NCBI GenBank assembly: GCA_003243445.1
Contig: QFQQ01000117.1
Location: forward strand, 1 to 10,681
Length of the DNA: 10,681 nucleotides
Direction of reading: 5' to 3'
Source of the DNA: Citrobacter freundii
GTDB lineage: Bacteria; Bacteroidota; Bacteroidia; Chitinophagales; Chitinophagaceae
Below, one piece after another: positions 1 through 6,763 of the stretch (position 1 is its first letter; every line of letters begins with the position of its first letter). Below the pieces are notes generated by a model. It did not search any database, had not been told where the DNA came from, and was given only the letters and a program-made list of their open reading frames with translations. The translations under genes and the position numbers were made by a program.

Positions 1-40
1 TTTTCGAAGCATCCAGCTGAAAATCAACTTGTTTGTAAAA

Positions 41-212
41 GAACTGCCCCAGTTTTTTGAGGCGGACTGCAAAGGTAGAGGTTTAATTTTTACCACCAAA
101 TTTTTCTTCAAAATCATTTCTAAAAACCTTCTTTGGAGTCTTTTACTTTTTCGAAGAACTATCCGCCTTTTTGAAGCGGGTTGCAAAAGTAGGAGGTTTT
201 ATATTACCAACC
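41..212. repeat. Duplicated promoter-plus-leader unit
   Basis: Segments of about 58 bp at 41-99 and 156-212 align along their length. Both start with gaact, run through a ttttttga/tttttgaa stretch and a C/G-rich stretch, then tgcaaaggtag or tgcaaaagtag, and end in ttaccaacc-like sequence. The copies are diverged but keep the promoter core. This suggests an old duplication kept for promoter strength. Confidence 0.6.
70..100 (-). promoter_or_regulatory. Leftward promoter, edge-proximal copy (rRNA-type, inferred)
   Basis: Read on the minus strand, TTTG (97-100) is followed after exactly 19 nt by TACCTTTG (70-77). This matches the Bacteroidota consensus of TTTG at -33 and TAnnTTTG at -7. It drives transcription off the left end. 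The leader after it contains CAGTTCTTTTAC, resembling the GTTCTTTGA-like motifs common before 16S genes in this phylum. That rRNA link is inference, because the transcribed gene is outside the window. Confidence 0.65.
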
Positions 213-215
213 AAC
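184..215 (-). promoter_or_regulatory. Leftward promoter, edge-distal copy
   Basis: On the minus strand the -7 element is TACTTTTG (184-191), which fits TAnnTTTG. A GTTG (212-215) lies 20 nt upstream as a -33 element. The following leader resembles that of the copy at 70-100: a CCGC-rich stretch, then TCAAAAA, then AGTTCTT. Two promoters in series about 114 bp apart are typical of strong stable-RNA operons. Confidence 0.55.
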
Positions 216-291
216 TGTTATTGAATTATTATCGGCTTTTTTTGAAAAATAAATTGAAACAGCGTGAGATATGCCTTTACCCCACTCTCCC

Positions 292-382
292 CCTCCTCTT
301 TGCTTCCCCGCAGCCCGGGGACGAACAGAGGAGGTTTCGAGGAGGCAAAGAGGAGAATCCGAGGAGGCAAAGAGGAGAATCC
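292..382. repeat. 22-bp tandem duplication with imperfect complementary arm
   Basis: A 22-bp unit that begins gaggaggcaaagagg and ends gaatcc occurs twice with no mismatch (339-360 and 361-382). A segment at 292-306 (cctcctctttgcttc) is the reverse complement of part of the unit with one mismatch. It could pair with either copy, giving two alternative hairpins. No function is evident. Confidence 0.75.
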
Positions 383-484
383 GGGGAGAAATTACCGAAC
401 TCCAGGGCTTTTTGAGGAGCTCACAAGGCACCTTAACGCTTCCCACTAAATTTTTGGCAGATTGAAAAGCCACACCCTTATACT

Positions 485-538
485 TTCTTCCCGCTTACGG
501 TGTAATTTTTACCGGGAAGGGGGGAAGGACGGGAAGAA
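485..538. repeat. Hairpin-forming repeat, degraded relative of the element at 8187-8254
   Basis: The outer arms ttcttcccg (485-493) and cgggaagaa (530-538) are perfect 9-bp complements. An internal cgggaag (513-519) can also pair with cttcccg (487-493), so the hairpins are mutually exclusive. The right half follows the order of the 8187-8254 element: taattt, then accgg, then two gggaag blocks. It lies downstream of priA on the priA strand and might help end that transcript. Confidence 0.55.
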
Positions 539-542
539 TGCA

Positions 543-563
543 GATAAAAAGATTTTTTTTATC
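543..563 (-). terminator. Possible AT-rich terminator hairpin after priA
   Basis: The arms gataaaaa (543-550) and tttttatc (556-563) are perfect 8-bp complements around a 5-nt loop, about 40 nt beyond the priA stop. The stem has only one G-C pair and lacks a clean U-tract on the minus strand. It is at best a weak terminator, perhaps acting with the hairpin at 485-538. Confidence 0.25.
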
Positions 564-600
564 GGCAGGTCGATGTATGGAATTTCAAAGCAGACATTAA

Positions 601-3117
601 TCAATTGTCAACATCCGGCACAATGATCACATTCCTGAACCGGTTATCCTGGTGTAAGATCGCGATCTGCTCCATTATATCCCGCTTGCAATTCAGGATC
701 GTCTGGTTATCCTTTGGCAGTTTGATCAGCAATTCCATCAAAAACTGGTTCCTCACCCGCCCTACTACGGGTTCAGCAGGGCCGACAAGAAAATCATTGT
801 AACGGGTTTTCAATGCATTGGTGAACTGATGAGCCGCCAGATCCAGCACTCCCTTCATCTTATGCCGGAACGTTAACTGGATGATCCGCGAGAAAGGCGG
901 ATAGAAGAAATGCTTACGCTTCGCCAGCTCATCCTCAAACATCTTTTTATAATTGTGCTGTTTCACATATAGCAATACGGGATGCTGGGGCTGCGAAGTT
1001 TGTATCAGGACTGAACTGGTGGATTGTTTTCTGCCAGCCCGGCCACTCACCTGCTCCATCAACTGAAAAGCACGTTCATTCACCCGGAAATCCGCAAAAT
1101 GCAACAAACCATCCGCATCAAGCACACCAACGAGATCTACATTTTCAAAATCCAATCCTTTTACCACCATCTGCGTACCCACCAGGATATCGATCCTGCG
1201 CTGTTCAAATTGCTGGATCAATACATCATGCGCATTCTTTCCGCGCACCGTATCTATATCCATTCTTGCCACCCTGTATTTTGGAAAAGTTTCCTGCAGG
1301 ATCTCTTCGATCTTCTCTGTTCCGAAATTCCGCTGCACAAATTCATGACTGCCACAAGCAGCGCAGGTATGCAACGGCGGATAGTTAGTGCCGCAATAAT
1401 GACACACCAGTTTATTCGAAAGCTTATGAAATGTAAGCGATACATCGCAGTACTTACATTGCGGGATCCATCCGCAGACCTTACACAGCTGGTACGGAGT
1501 ATAACCGCGACGGTTTTGAAAAAGTATGACCTGCTGCTGCCGTTCCAATACCACATTCATCGCATTCACCAGTTGCGGAGAAAGCATGATCTTACCATTC
1601 TCTTTCCGCTGAATAGTTTTTGTGTCCACGATCTGTATCGGCGGTAATTCGACATTACCATATCGCTCCATCAGTTCAACCAAACCGTACTTACCACGAA
1701 CCGCATTATGATATGTTTCAAGCGACGGTGTGGCGCTTCCCAATAACACCCGTGCACCTGATTTATCCGGACCATTATGAAACAAGGAAGCAAGATAGAT
1801 TGCCGAATCACGGCCATTGTACCGCGGCGCCGGATCCTGTTGTTTATAAGAGGTATCATGTTCCTCGTCACAGATCACGAGGCCAAGATCAGCGTAGGGA
1901 AGAAAGATAGCGGAACGTGCACCCAGTACCACTTTCATCTCTCCGCTCTTGATCTTGTTCCAGATCTCCACGCGTTCATTCTGCGAGAATTTGGAATGAT
2001 AAATACCAATATAACCTCCGAAATGTTTTTGCAAACGGCGGATGATCTGCGATGTCAGCGCAATCTCCGGCAACATATATAATACCTGTTTACCCTTCCG
2101 GACGAATTCTTCGATCAGTTTAATATAGATCTGCGTTTTGCCGCTGGATGTGATGCCATGCAACAGGCAGACAGGTTTGCTGACAAATGATTCTTTGATA
2201 GATTCGAGGGATTGCTGTTGCGCAGGAGTCAATTCAAAATCGATCCGGATATCTTTTGCCAAAACCGGCAGACGATCAACCACACGTTTCTCCAGCCACA
2301 GGATCTTTTTATCGACCAGACCTTTTAATTGAGCATCGGTTGCATTGGATTTTTTGAGCAACTCAGCTTTTGTCACTTCACCTGCCGTCCGAACAATGTA
2401 CAGGTATGAAAGCAACAATTCCATCTGCTTTTCTGCCCGTTGCAAACGTTTATCCTCATTCAGCAATTTTTCCAGTTCTTCCTCATTATCATATTGCGGA
2501 TTGAGCACGACATATGTTTCCTTTTTTGCTGTGTATGCTTCCTTCAATGACTCCCATACAAAGCAAACTTTCTTCTGGATCAGCCGGTTGATGACCGGAT
2601 AGACATGCGATGATTCCAGCACCTGCTGCACCTCCGTCAGCTTTAATTCTTTTTTGATCAGCAAGGCTTCTGCTACGATGAACTCGTCTGAATCAAGTGC
2701 GGAAAAATCTTCACCGTATTCTTCATTATATACAAGAACGGTTTCGCTGGACAATTTAAAATGCGCGGGCAGGGCAGCAGCCATCACCTCTCCCTCGCTG
2801 CACATATAATAAGAAGAGATCCATTCCCAGAGATGCAGTTGCTGCTCGTATACGACCGGCTCTGCATCAAGCATGTTCAGAATTTCTTTCGGATCGCCCC
2901 AGTCAGGTTTTTCCTGGTGAATGCGCTTGACAACACCAGCATATTTTTTATTTTTTCCCAGATTGACTTCAACACGCATTCCCGGCTTCACGTTCTCTTC
3001 AAGCTGGGGCGGCACTGACCAGGTAAATGTTTTTGGCAGGGCAAGCGGGATCACGATATCGGCGTACCAGGATATTTCGGATGGGGTGATATGTTCTAGC
3101 GTGAGTTGTCCTTCCAT
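601..3117 (-). CDS. priA: Primosomal protein N', replication-restart helicase PriA
   Basis: PriA is a superfamily 2 3'-to-5' DNA helicase that recognises stalled forks and reloads the replisome. From the chosen ATG at 3117 the product has 838 aa. Residues about 15-100 match the N-terminal 3' DNA-binding domain. Walker A is GITSSGKT (321-328), the Walker B box is DEEH (417-420) and a SAT motif is at 461-463. Eight zinc-binding cysteines (545, 548, 554, 557, 572, 575, 585, 588) and the C-terminal helicase lobe with an SGRAGR motif follow. The frame stays open upstream to 3387, but those 90 codons translate the heptamer repeats (MIDGRCW repeated) and an AT-rich spacer, unlike any PriA N-terminus. 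The conserved protein starts at MEGQLT. It lies downstream of plsC on the same strand, about 270 bp away. Identification is firm. Confidence 0.97.
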   Translation of the reverse strand: MEGQLTLEHITPSEISWYADIVIPLALPKTFTWSVPPQLEENVKPGMRVEVNLGKNKKYAGVVKRIHQEKPDWGDPKEILNMLDAEPVVYEQQLHLWEWISSYYMCSEGEVMAAALPAHFKLSSETVLVYNEEYGEDFSALDSDEFIVAEALLIKKELKLTEVQQVLESSHVYPVINRLIQKKVCFVWESLKEAYTAKKETYVVLNPQYDNEEELEKLLNEDKRLQRAEKQMELLLSYLYIVRTAGEVTKAELLKKSNATDAQLKGLVDKKILWLEKRVVDRLPVLAKDIRIDFELTPAQQQSLESIKESFVSKPVCLLHGITSSGKTQIYIKLIEEFVRKGKQVLYMLPEIALTSQIIRRLQKHFGGYIGIYHSKFSQNERVEIWNKIKSGEMKVVLGARSAIFLPYADLGLVICDEEHDTSYKQQDPAPRYNGRDSAIYLASLFHNGPDKSGARVLLGSATPSLETYHNAVRGKYGLVELMERYGNVELPPIQIVDTKTIQRKENGKIMLSPQLVNAMNVVLERQQQVILFQNRRGYTPYQLCKVCGWIPQCKYCDVSLTFHKLSNKLVCHYCGTNYPPLHTCAACGSHEFVQRNFGTEKIEEILQETFPKYRVARMDIDTVRGKNAHDVLIQQFEQRRIDILVGTQMVVKGLDFENVDLVGVLDADGLLHFADFRVNERAFQLMEQVSGRAGRKQSTSSVLIQTSQPQHPVLLYVKQHNYKKMFEDELAKRKHFFYPPFSRIIQLTFRHKMKGVLDLAAHQFTNALKTRYNDFLVGPAEPVVGRVRNQFLMELLIKLPKDNQTILNCKRDIMEQIAILHQDNRFRNVIIVPDVDN

Positions 3118-3188
3118 TAGTGGTTTGCTGAAGCAAACAGCAAATTTAAGGCTTGAAAAGTTAAAATGGAGGAATCGGAGTTCGGAGT

Positions 3189-3227
3189 TCGATGGTCGAT
3201 GGTCGATGGTCGATGGTCGATGGTCGA
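3189..3227. repeat. Heptamer array tcgatgg, five perfect copies
   Basis: Five exact tandem copies of tcgatgg (3189-3223) are followed by a partial copy (tcga). The array lies 72 bp upstream of the priA start. It is the reverse complement in type of the array at 3298-3395, so a transcript through both could fold into a long hairpin with a loop of about 70 nt. Confidence 0.9.
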
Positions 3228-3297
3228 ACAGGAACCGGAATATTGAAAAATTAATTATCCCCCCTTTTACCTGCCTGATTTTTAATGACGGACGATC

Positions 3298-3395
3298 GAT
3301 CATCCAACATCGACCATCGATCATCCAACATCGACCATCGATCATCCAACATCGACCATCGATCATCGCCCATCGAACCTCGATCATCGACCATC
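3298..3395. repeat. 21-bp array built from three heptamers
   Basis: Three exact 21-bp units start at 3298, 3319 and 3340. Each is made of the heptamer variants gatcatc, caacatc and gaccatc. Degenerate heptamers continue to about 3395. The array runs into the 3' end of plsC: the plsC stop codon (3384-3386) lies inside it and the last residues, GDGR, are encoded by it. Its heptamers complement the tcgatgg array at 3189-3227. Confidence 0.9.
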
Positions 3396-4148
3396 ACCGC
3401 GTTCCGCAATCCAGGCCGCTCTGTATTCCAGTAGCTTTTGTTCCATCACATCATATACCTGTTGTTTTAAGATTGCTGTATCGGAAACAGTTAGCCCGGT
3501 CACGGATATTTCGTTGAGATAAACGATCCGGCTGATGCCCGGTGTGAGGGTGAGCAGCCCTGTTGGCGGCATTCTTTTATAAGTATCGAGAAAAAGAACG
3601 GGTTTGATGGGTGTTTGTGTTTCTATTGCGAGGCGAAAAGCACCATCATAAAAATCTTTCAGCGGCTTGTTTGTCAGATTAAAAGTGCCTTCAGGGAAAA
3701 CCAGTACGGATATGCCTTTGGAAAGGACCGATCGCAGGATACGAAGGCTGGCAGCGCGATTGGCCGGATTGCTGCGGTCAACGGTTACGATCGCATTCCG
3801 GTAAATAAAACCAAACACCGGGATCTTTGACATTTCTACTTTACCCAGGGGACGCAATGGCTGACGGTACGCCTTGACCAGCACTGCAGAATCGAGATAG
3901 GAAATATGGTTGCTGACGAAGATGTACGGTTTTTTCCTGTCGTGCGGCGCTTCATAGATCCGTTTGTGAACGATGCCGATCAGCAAAAACCAGCAGTCAG
4001 CCCAGAAACGACAGAGCGCAAGGATCATATTTCCGCCTTTAATTCGTCCAAAAAAGCTGGCAATAATAACAAACGGAAAAATCAACAGCATGATGACGAT
4101 GAAAACCACCATCGCATAGATGGAATAAAGCCAAACCAATGGTTTCAT
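3384..4148 (-). CDS. plsC: 1-acyl-sn-glycerol-3-phosphate acyltransferase family protein
   Basis: PlsC-type enzymes transfer an acyl chain to lysophosphatidic acid, giving phosphatidic acid at the inner face of the cytoplasmic membrane. The 254-aa product has two hydrophobic N-terminal segments (about 5-32 and 42-60). It then has the catalytic NHISYLD block (H81, D86, an HX4D motif) and the substrate-binding FPEGT block (151-155). ATG 4148 is chosen over the TTG at 4151 because the upstream gene's TGA (4148-4150) overlaps this ATG by one base, a usual arrangement for translational coupling. The last codons fall within the heptamer repeat array, so the extreme C-terminus may have been set by repeat invasion. 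The family is clear. The exact acyl acceptor is not, since relatives act on ornithine lipids and other acceptors. Confidence 0.9.
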   Translation of the reverse strand: MKPLVWLYSIYAMVVFIVIMLLIFPFVIIASFFGRIKGGNMILALCRFWADCWFLLIGIVHKRIYEAPHDRKKPYIFVSNHISYLDSAVLVKAYRQPLRPLGKVEMSKIPVFGFIYRNAIVTVDRSNPANRAASLRILRSVLSKGISVLVFPEGTFNLTNKPLKDFYDGAFRLAIETQTPIKPVLFLDTYKRMPPTGLLTLTPGISRIVYLNEISVTGLTVSDTAILKQQVYDVMEQKLLEYRAAWIAERGDGR

Positions 4149-4627
4149 CAACGCTTGTTTTTGTATTTATCCTCATCTCCGGGACAATGACATTCCCAAT
4201 CCGTCCCAAGATCGATGGTCGTCACGACTTTCGACGTATTATCACATTGTGCAAACACGATCCTCACCCGTTGATTATCGCTGGTGACACCTTCCAGTGC
4301 ATATGTTGGACAGGGTCGCGCGTTCACATCTGATTTCCTGTAGTTGATCGTACCATCCCGCATGATCTGTTCCACCTCGGCCTGGGTGATATGCCGGCAT
4401 TCCATCCGGCACTTCGCATGTTTGGTATACTCCAGATAGGAAACCCGGCGGTCAAAACCACGGTTGCGGTCGGGCTCCGAAGCGGGATCCGTTGTTTTCC
4501 GCTTTGTTGTTTCCGTTTTTTTAACCGGCGCCGGCCCTACTCTACTCTGCGATCGTTTGACAAAAAACAGCGCGATCCCGAGTAAGACGACAATTGCAAA
4601 TGGTAGCCACTTTTTGTTCAAGCTCAA
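4148..4627 (-). CDS. Membrane-anchored DUF4258-like protein
   Basis: The 159-aa product has a positively charged start, one hydrophobic helix (about 8-23), a polar lysine/threonine-rich linker (about 24-65) and a compact C-terminal domain. The domain opens with a TKHAKCRMECRHIT block (68-81) and continues with EVEQIM and INYRKSD. That order resembles DUF4258, a domain of unknown function. Cysteines at 73, 77, 106, 128, 146 and 148 suggest disulfides or metal binding outside the cytoplasm, which is inference. There is no ATG before residue 75. The start is therefore probably TTG at 4627, or the TTG at 4621, which would give a typical MNKKW start to the signal anchor. Its stop overlaps the plsC start, so the two are probably co-translated. 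The role is unknown. Confidence 0.75.
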   Translation of the reverse strand: MSLNKKWLPFAIVVLLGIALFFVKRSQSRVGPAPVKKTETTKRKTTDPASEPDRNRGFDRRVSYLEYTKHAKCRMECRHITQAEVEQIMRDGTINYRKSDVNARPCPTYALEGVTSDNQRVRIVFAQCDNTSKVVTTIDLGTDWECHCPGDEDKYKNKR

Positions 4628-4670
4628 ATATTTGGATAAAAATAGGGAAGTAAGGGGAAAGGAGGAGGAA

Positions 4671-4706
4671 AGGTTTGAGGGGTTTGGGAGGTTTGGGAGG
4701 TTTGTT
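4671..4706. repeat. 9-nt-period array, four units, upstream of the DUF4258 gene
   Basis: Four 9-nt units of the form aggtttggg occupy 4671-4706. Read on the minus strand this is a run of AAACCTCCC-like units pointing at the DUF4258 gene, whose start is about 45 nt away. It is the inverted counterpart of the array at 4997-5059. Confidence 0.85.
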
Positions 4707-4901
4707 CCGGCCGGGCAATGTCATTAAATTAATAAGTTAAGGGTATGGAACTCCCTGGAGGTTGTCATCCCGGTCGGGCAATTTTCAACCACTATCGAAC
4801 TTAATGCTACCAGAGCTGGGATCTCCACAATTGAGGGGCTCCAGGCTCTGGCTTAGCCTGCCCGGACTTTGATTAGGGGGCCGGGCCAAACTTTTTGCGC
4901 T

Positions 4902-4922
4902 TTAGCTAAACCTGCCTGAATT
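4902..4922 (+). repeat. Dispersed 21-bp repeat, copy 1
   Basis: This segment (ttagctaaacctgcctga plus att) matches 10439-10459 at 20 of 21 positions. The core acctgcctga also occurs at 3269-3278 and 7764-7773. All four copies are in the same orientation and lie outside genes. Confidence 0.7.
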
Positions 4923-4996
4923 TTAATTATCGGTAAGGAATGCACGATCGTTTTTTGCCACAGGATTGTCCGCCACAGATCAGTCAGCACGCCACA

Positions 4997-5059
4997 AAAC
5001 CTCTCAAACTTCTCAAACCTGTCAAACCCCTGAAACTTCCCAAACCTCCCAAACCTTTT
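4997..5059. repeat. 9-nt-period array, seven units, upstream of mtaB
   Basis: Seven consecutive 9-nt units all begin AAAC: aaacctctc, aaacttctc, aaacctgtc, aaacccctg, aaacttccc, aaacctccc, aaacctttt. Because the period is a multiple of three and has no stop, it creates a false N-terminal extension of mtaB. The array ends 18 nt before the mtaB ATG, immediately upstream of the -7-like element. Confidence 0.9.
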
Positions 5060-5062
5060 TCC

Positions 5063-5070
5063 TACCTTCG
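5063..5070 (+). promoter_or_regulatory. Possible -7 promoter element of mtaB
   Basis: TACCTTCG is one base away from the Bacteroidota -7 consensus TAnnTTTG and lies 7 nt before the ATG. This would give a leaderless or nearly leaderless message. No TTTG is seen at the expected -33 position, where the 9-nt repeat array lies instead, so the assignment rests on one element. Confidence 0.4.
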
Positions 5071-5077
5071 CGCCTCT

Positions 5078-6370
5078 ATGACCGCAACAAAATCAGTAGC
5101 CTTTCACACCCTGGGGTGTAAACTGAACTTCTCGGAGACGTCTGCTCTTTCGCGACTGCTTGAGCAGGAGGGCTTTGAGAAGAAGGAATTTGAAGAGAAG
5201 GCTGATGTGTATGTGATCAATACCTGTTCTGTTACCGAAAATGCTGACAAAGAATGCCGTCAGCTGGTTCGTCGGATCCAGCGGAAGGCCCCGGAAAGCT
5301 TCGTGGTGATCACTGGTTGTTATGCACAGCTCAAGCCAAAAGAGATCTCTGAGATCCCGGGCGTTGACCTGGTACTTGGCGCGGCAGAAAAATTCAATAT
5401 TGCGCAGCATATCCGCGAACTCGCGAAAGGCGATTCCGCAAAGATCTGCTCCTGCGACATTGAAGAAGTAACAGGCTTTCATTCATCTTATTCATTGAAC
5501 GACCGGACCAGGACTTTTCTGAAAGTACAGGACGGTTGCGATTATAATTGCTCATTCTGCACGATCCCGATGGCGCGCGGTAAAAGTCGCAGTGATACCG
5601 TTTCCAATGTGGTGAAAAGCGCACGCGAACTGGCTGCGAATGGTGCGAAAGAAATCGTGCTGACAGGTATCAACCTTGGCGATTTCGGAAAGGGCCCGGA
5701 TGGGGCGGGTGTAACGATCGGCATCAGTCAGCGTGAAGAGAATTTTTTCGAACTTATACAGGAACTTGACAAGATCGAAGGAATTGAGCGATACAGGATC
5801 TCCTCTATCGAACCAAACTTGTTGACTAACGAGATCATTGATTTCGTGGCAAATAGCGACAAATTCATGCCTCATTTCCATATCCCGCTGCAAAGCGGCA
5901 GCAACAAGATCCTTGGTATGATGCGTCGCCGATACAAGAGGGAACTCTATGCCGAACGCGTCAGGCTGATCAAAACCCTGATGCCTCATTGCGCGATCGG
6001 TGTGGATGTGATCGTAGGGTTTCCGGGCGAAACAGATGAAGAATTCAAGGAAACCTTCGACTTTCTTCATTCGCTGGATATTTCTTACCTGCACGTATTC
6101 ACTTATTCTGAACGCGACAATACGCACGCACTTACCCTTGGCCCGGTCGTGCCTATGCATACCCGGCATGAAAGAAATAAAACGCTGCGGAATCTGTCCT
6201 ACATGAAAATGCAGTATTTCACCGAACAGCACGCCGGGCAAAACAGGAAAGTACTGTTTGAAAAAATGGACAAAGGCGGAATGATCGAAGGTTACACAGA
6301 TAATTATATCCGGGTTACAACTCCATACAGGGAAGAATGGGTGAACCGGGTGGTGGAATGGAAACTTTAG
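5078..6370 (+). CDS. mtaB: tRNA t6A37 methylthiotransferase MtaB (radical SAM)
   Basis: MtaB adds a methylthio group to t6A at position 37 of ANN-decoding tRNAs, giving ms2t6A. It uses two iron-sulfur clusters and S-adenosylmethionine. From ATG 5078 the product has 430 aa, a usual length. The N-terminal methylthiotransferase domain starts TLGCKLN, and its auxiliary-cluster cysteines are C14, C50 and C81. The radical SAM motif is C154-x3-C158-x2-C161 (CDYNCSFC). A short TRAM-like end (about 390-430) finishes the protein. The TLGCK N-terminus and compact size point to the MtaB/YqeV branch rather than MiaB or RimO. The upstream 46 in-frame codons are repeat translation, so the ATG at 5078 is preferred. 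It stands alone, preceded by the repeat array and followed by a strong terminator. Confidence 0.93.
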   Translation: MTATKSVAFHTLGCKLNFSETSALSRLLEQEGFEKKEFEEKADVYVINTCSVTENADKECRQLVRRIQRKAPESFVVITGCYAQLKPKEISEIPGVDLVLGAAEKFNIAQHIRELAKGDSAKICSCDIEEVTGFHSSYSLNDRTRTFLKVQDGCDYNCSFCTIPMARGKSRSDTVSNVVKSARELAANGAKEIVLTGINLGDFGKGPDGAGVTIGISQREENFFELIQELDKIEGIERYRISSIEPNLLTNEIIDFVANSDKFMPHFHIPLQSGSNKILGMMRRRYKRELYAERVRLIKTLMPHCAIGVDVIVGFPGETDEEFKETFDFLHSLDISYLHVFTYSERDNTHALTLGPVVPMHTRHERNKTLRNLSYMKMQYFTEQHAGQNRKVLFEKMDKGGMIEGYTDNYIRVTTPYREEWVNRVVEWKL

Positions 6371-6430
6371 GTGAAGCGATAAATGCCGGGCACTTCGGGA
6401 TCATATCTGAGAAACCGGATATAATGTCTA

Positions 6431-6487
6431 AATCTCAACTAAAAAAGGAGCTTTTCTGATTGAAAAGCTCCTTTTTTAGTTGAGATT
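6431..6487. terminator. Bidirectional intrinsic terminator, perfect 26-bp stem
   Basis: The arms at 6431-6456 and 6462-6487 are exact complements around a 5-nt loop (tgatt). The stem has an A6/T6 block next to the GC-bearing ggagc/gctcc part, so a U-run follows the strong stem core in either direction. It lies 60 nt past the mtaB stop on the plus strand and 75 nt past the tRNA 3' end on the minus strand, so it can end both transcripts. Confidence 0.9.
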
Positions 6488-6561
6488 CCGGTCTGGATCC
6501 GAAACCGATCGATCATCGTCTATGCGACGGTCCGCCTATGCTGAAGTTTCGGCGAACAAAG

Positions 6562-6636
6562 TGGGACGTACTGGACTCGAACCAGTGACCCCTACTCTGT
6601 CAAAGTAGTGCTCTAAACCAACTGAGCTAACGTCCC
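6562..6636 (-). tRNA. tRNA-Val (anticodon GAC)
   Basis: The minus strand folds into a 75-nt cloverleaf. The acceptor stem is GGGACGT with ACGTCCC (7 of 7 pairs). The D-arm contains TTAGCTCAGTTGGTTTAGAGC. The anticodon arm is CTACT-TTGACAG-AGTAG and the T-arm has GGTTCGAGTCC. Loop positions 34-36 read GAC, which decodes valine GUC/GUU. The discriminator is A and no CCA is encoded, so CCA is added enzymatically. About 20 nt upstream of its 5' end is a small GCCCC/GGGGC hairpin (6656-6671). A near-consensus TAATTTTA lies just beyond that hairpin and may belong to its promoter. Confidence 0.96.
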
Positions 6637-6763
6637 GTTAATTTTGAAAGAAATTGCCCCATTGAAGGGGCGGTAAAATTAAGGGGTTTATCTTTATAGT
6701 GCGGGAGTATTTTATTTTTTTCCGTGCAACTTTCAACGCCTCCATTTGTCTTTTAATAGTGTT

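Larger units (their letters stand above)
1..600. other. Gene-free left region with promoters and repeats
   Basis: No reading frame here looks like a real protein. The short open frames are low-complexity translations of purine-rich repeats. The left part is AT-rich and holds two leftward promoters with a duplicated leader. The middle (about 270-420) is GC-rich and carries a tandem duplication. The right part (485-563) holds hairpins just beyond the priA stop codon. The region reads as the spacer between priA and something transcribed leftward off the window, most likely an rRNA operon. Confidence 0.6.
4628..5077. other. Divergent intergenic region with repeat arrays
   Basis: This 450-bp spacer separates a leftward and a rightward gene and contains no convincing gene. 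It holds two 9-nt-period arrays near its ends (listed separately). A 13-bp near-repeat ccggYcgggcaat lies at 4707-4719 and 4770-4782. Short GC-rich inverted repeats include ccagagc/gctctgg (4810-4816, 4845-4851) and gcccgg/ccgggc (4860-4865, 4881-4886). A frame open from 4940 into mtaB is only translation of the proline/lysine-coding repeat. Confidence 0.6.

Noticed and set aside
264..465. Several short arginine/glutamate-rich frames on both strands
   Set aside because: They arise from the purine-rich tandem duplication and have no recognisable protein character.
1024..1647. 207-codon open frame on the plus strand
   Set aside because: It lies fully antisense to the PriA helicase domain and its translation resembles no protein family.
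3118..3387. N-terminal 90-residue extension of PriA
   Set aside because: It translates heptamer repeats and AT-rich spacer, shows no PriA similarity, and a good ATG at 3117 starts the conserved domain.
3189..3395. CRISPR array
   Set aside because: The repeat units are contiguous with no unique spacers, and no cas genes are present.
4940..5077. 46-residue N-terminal extension of MtaB rich in KP repeats
   Set aside because: It is the in-frame translation of the 9-nt array. The family N-terminus begins right after the ATG at 5078.
5552..6241. 229-codon open frame on the minus strand
   Set aside because: It is antisense to MtaB, whose catalytic motifs fix the true frame.
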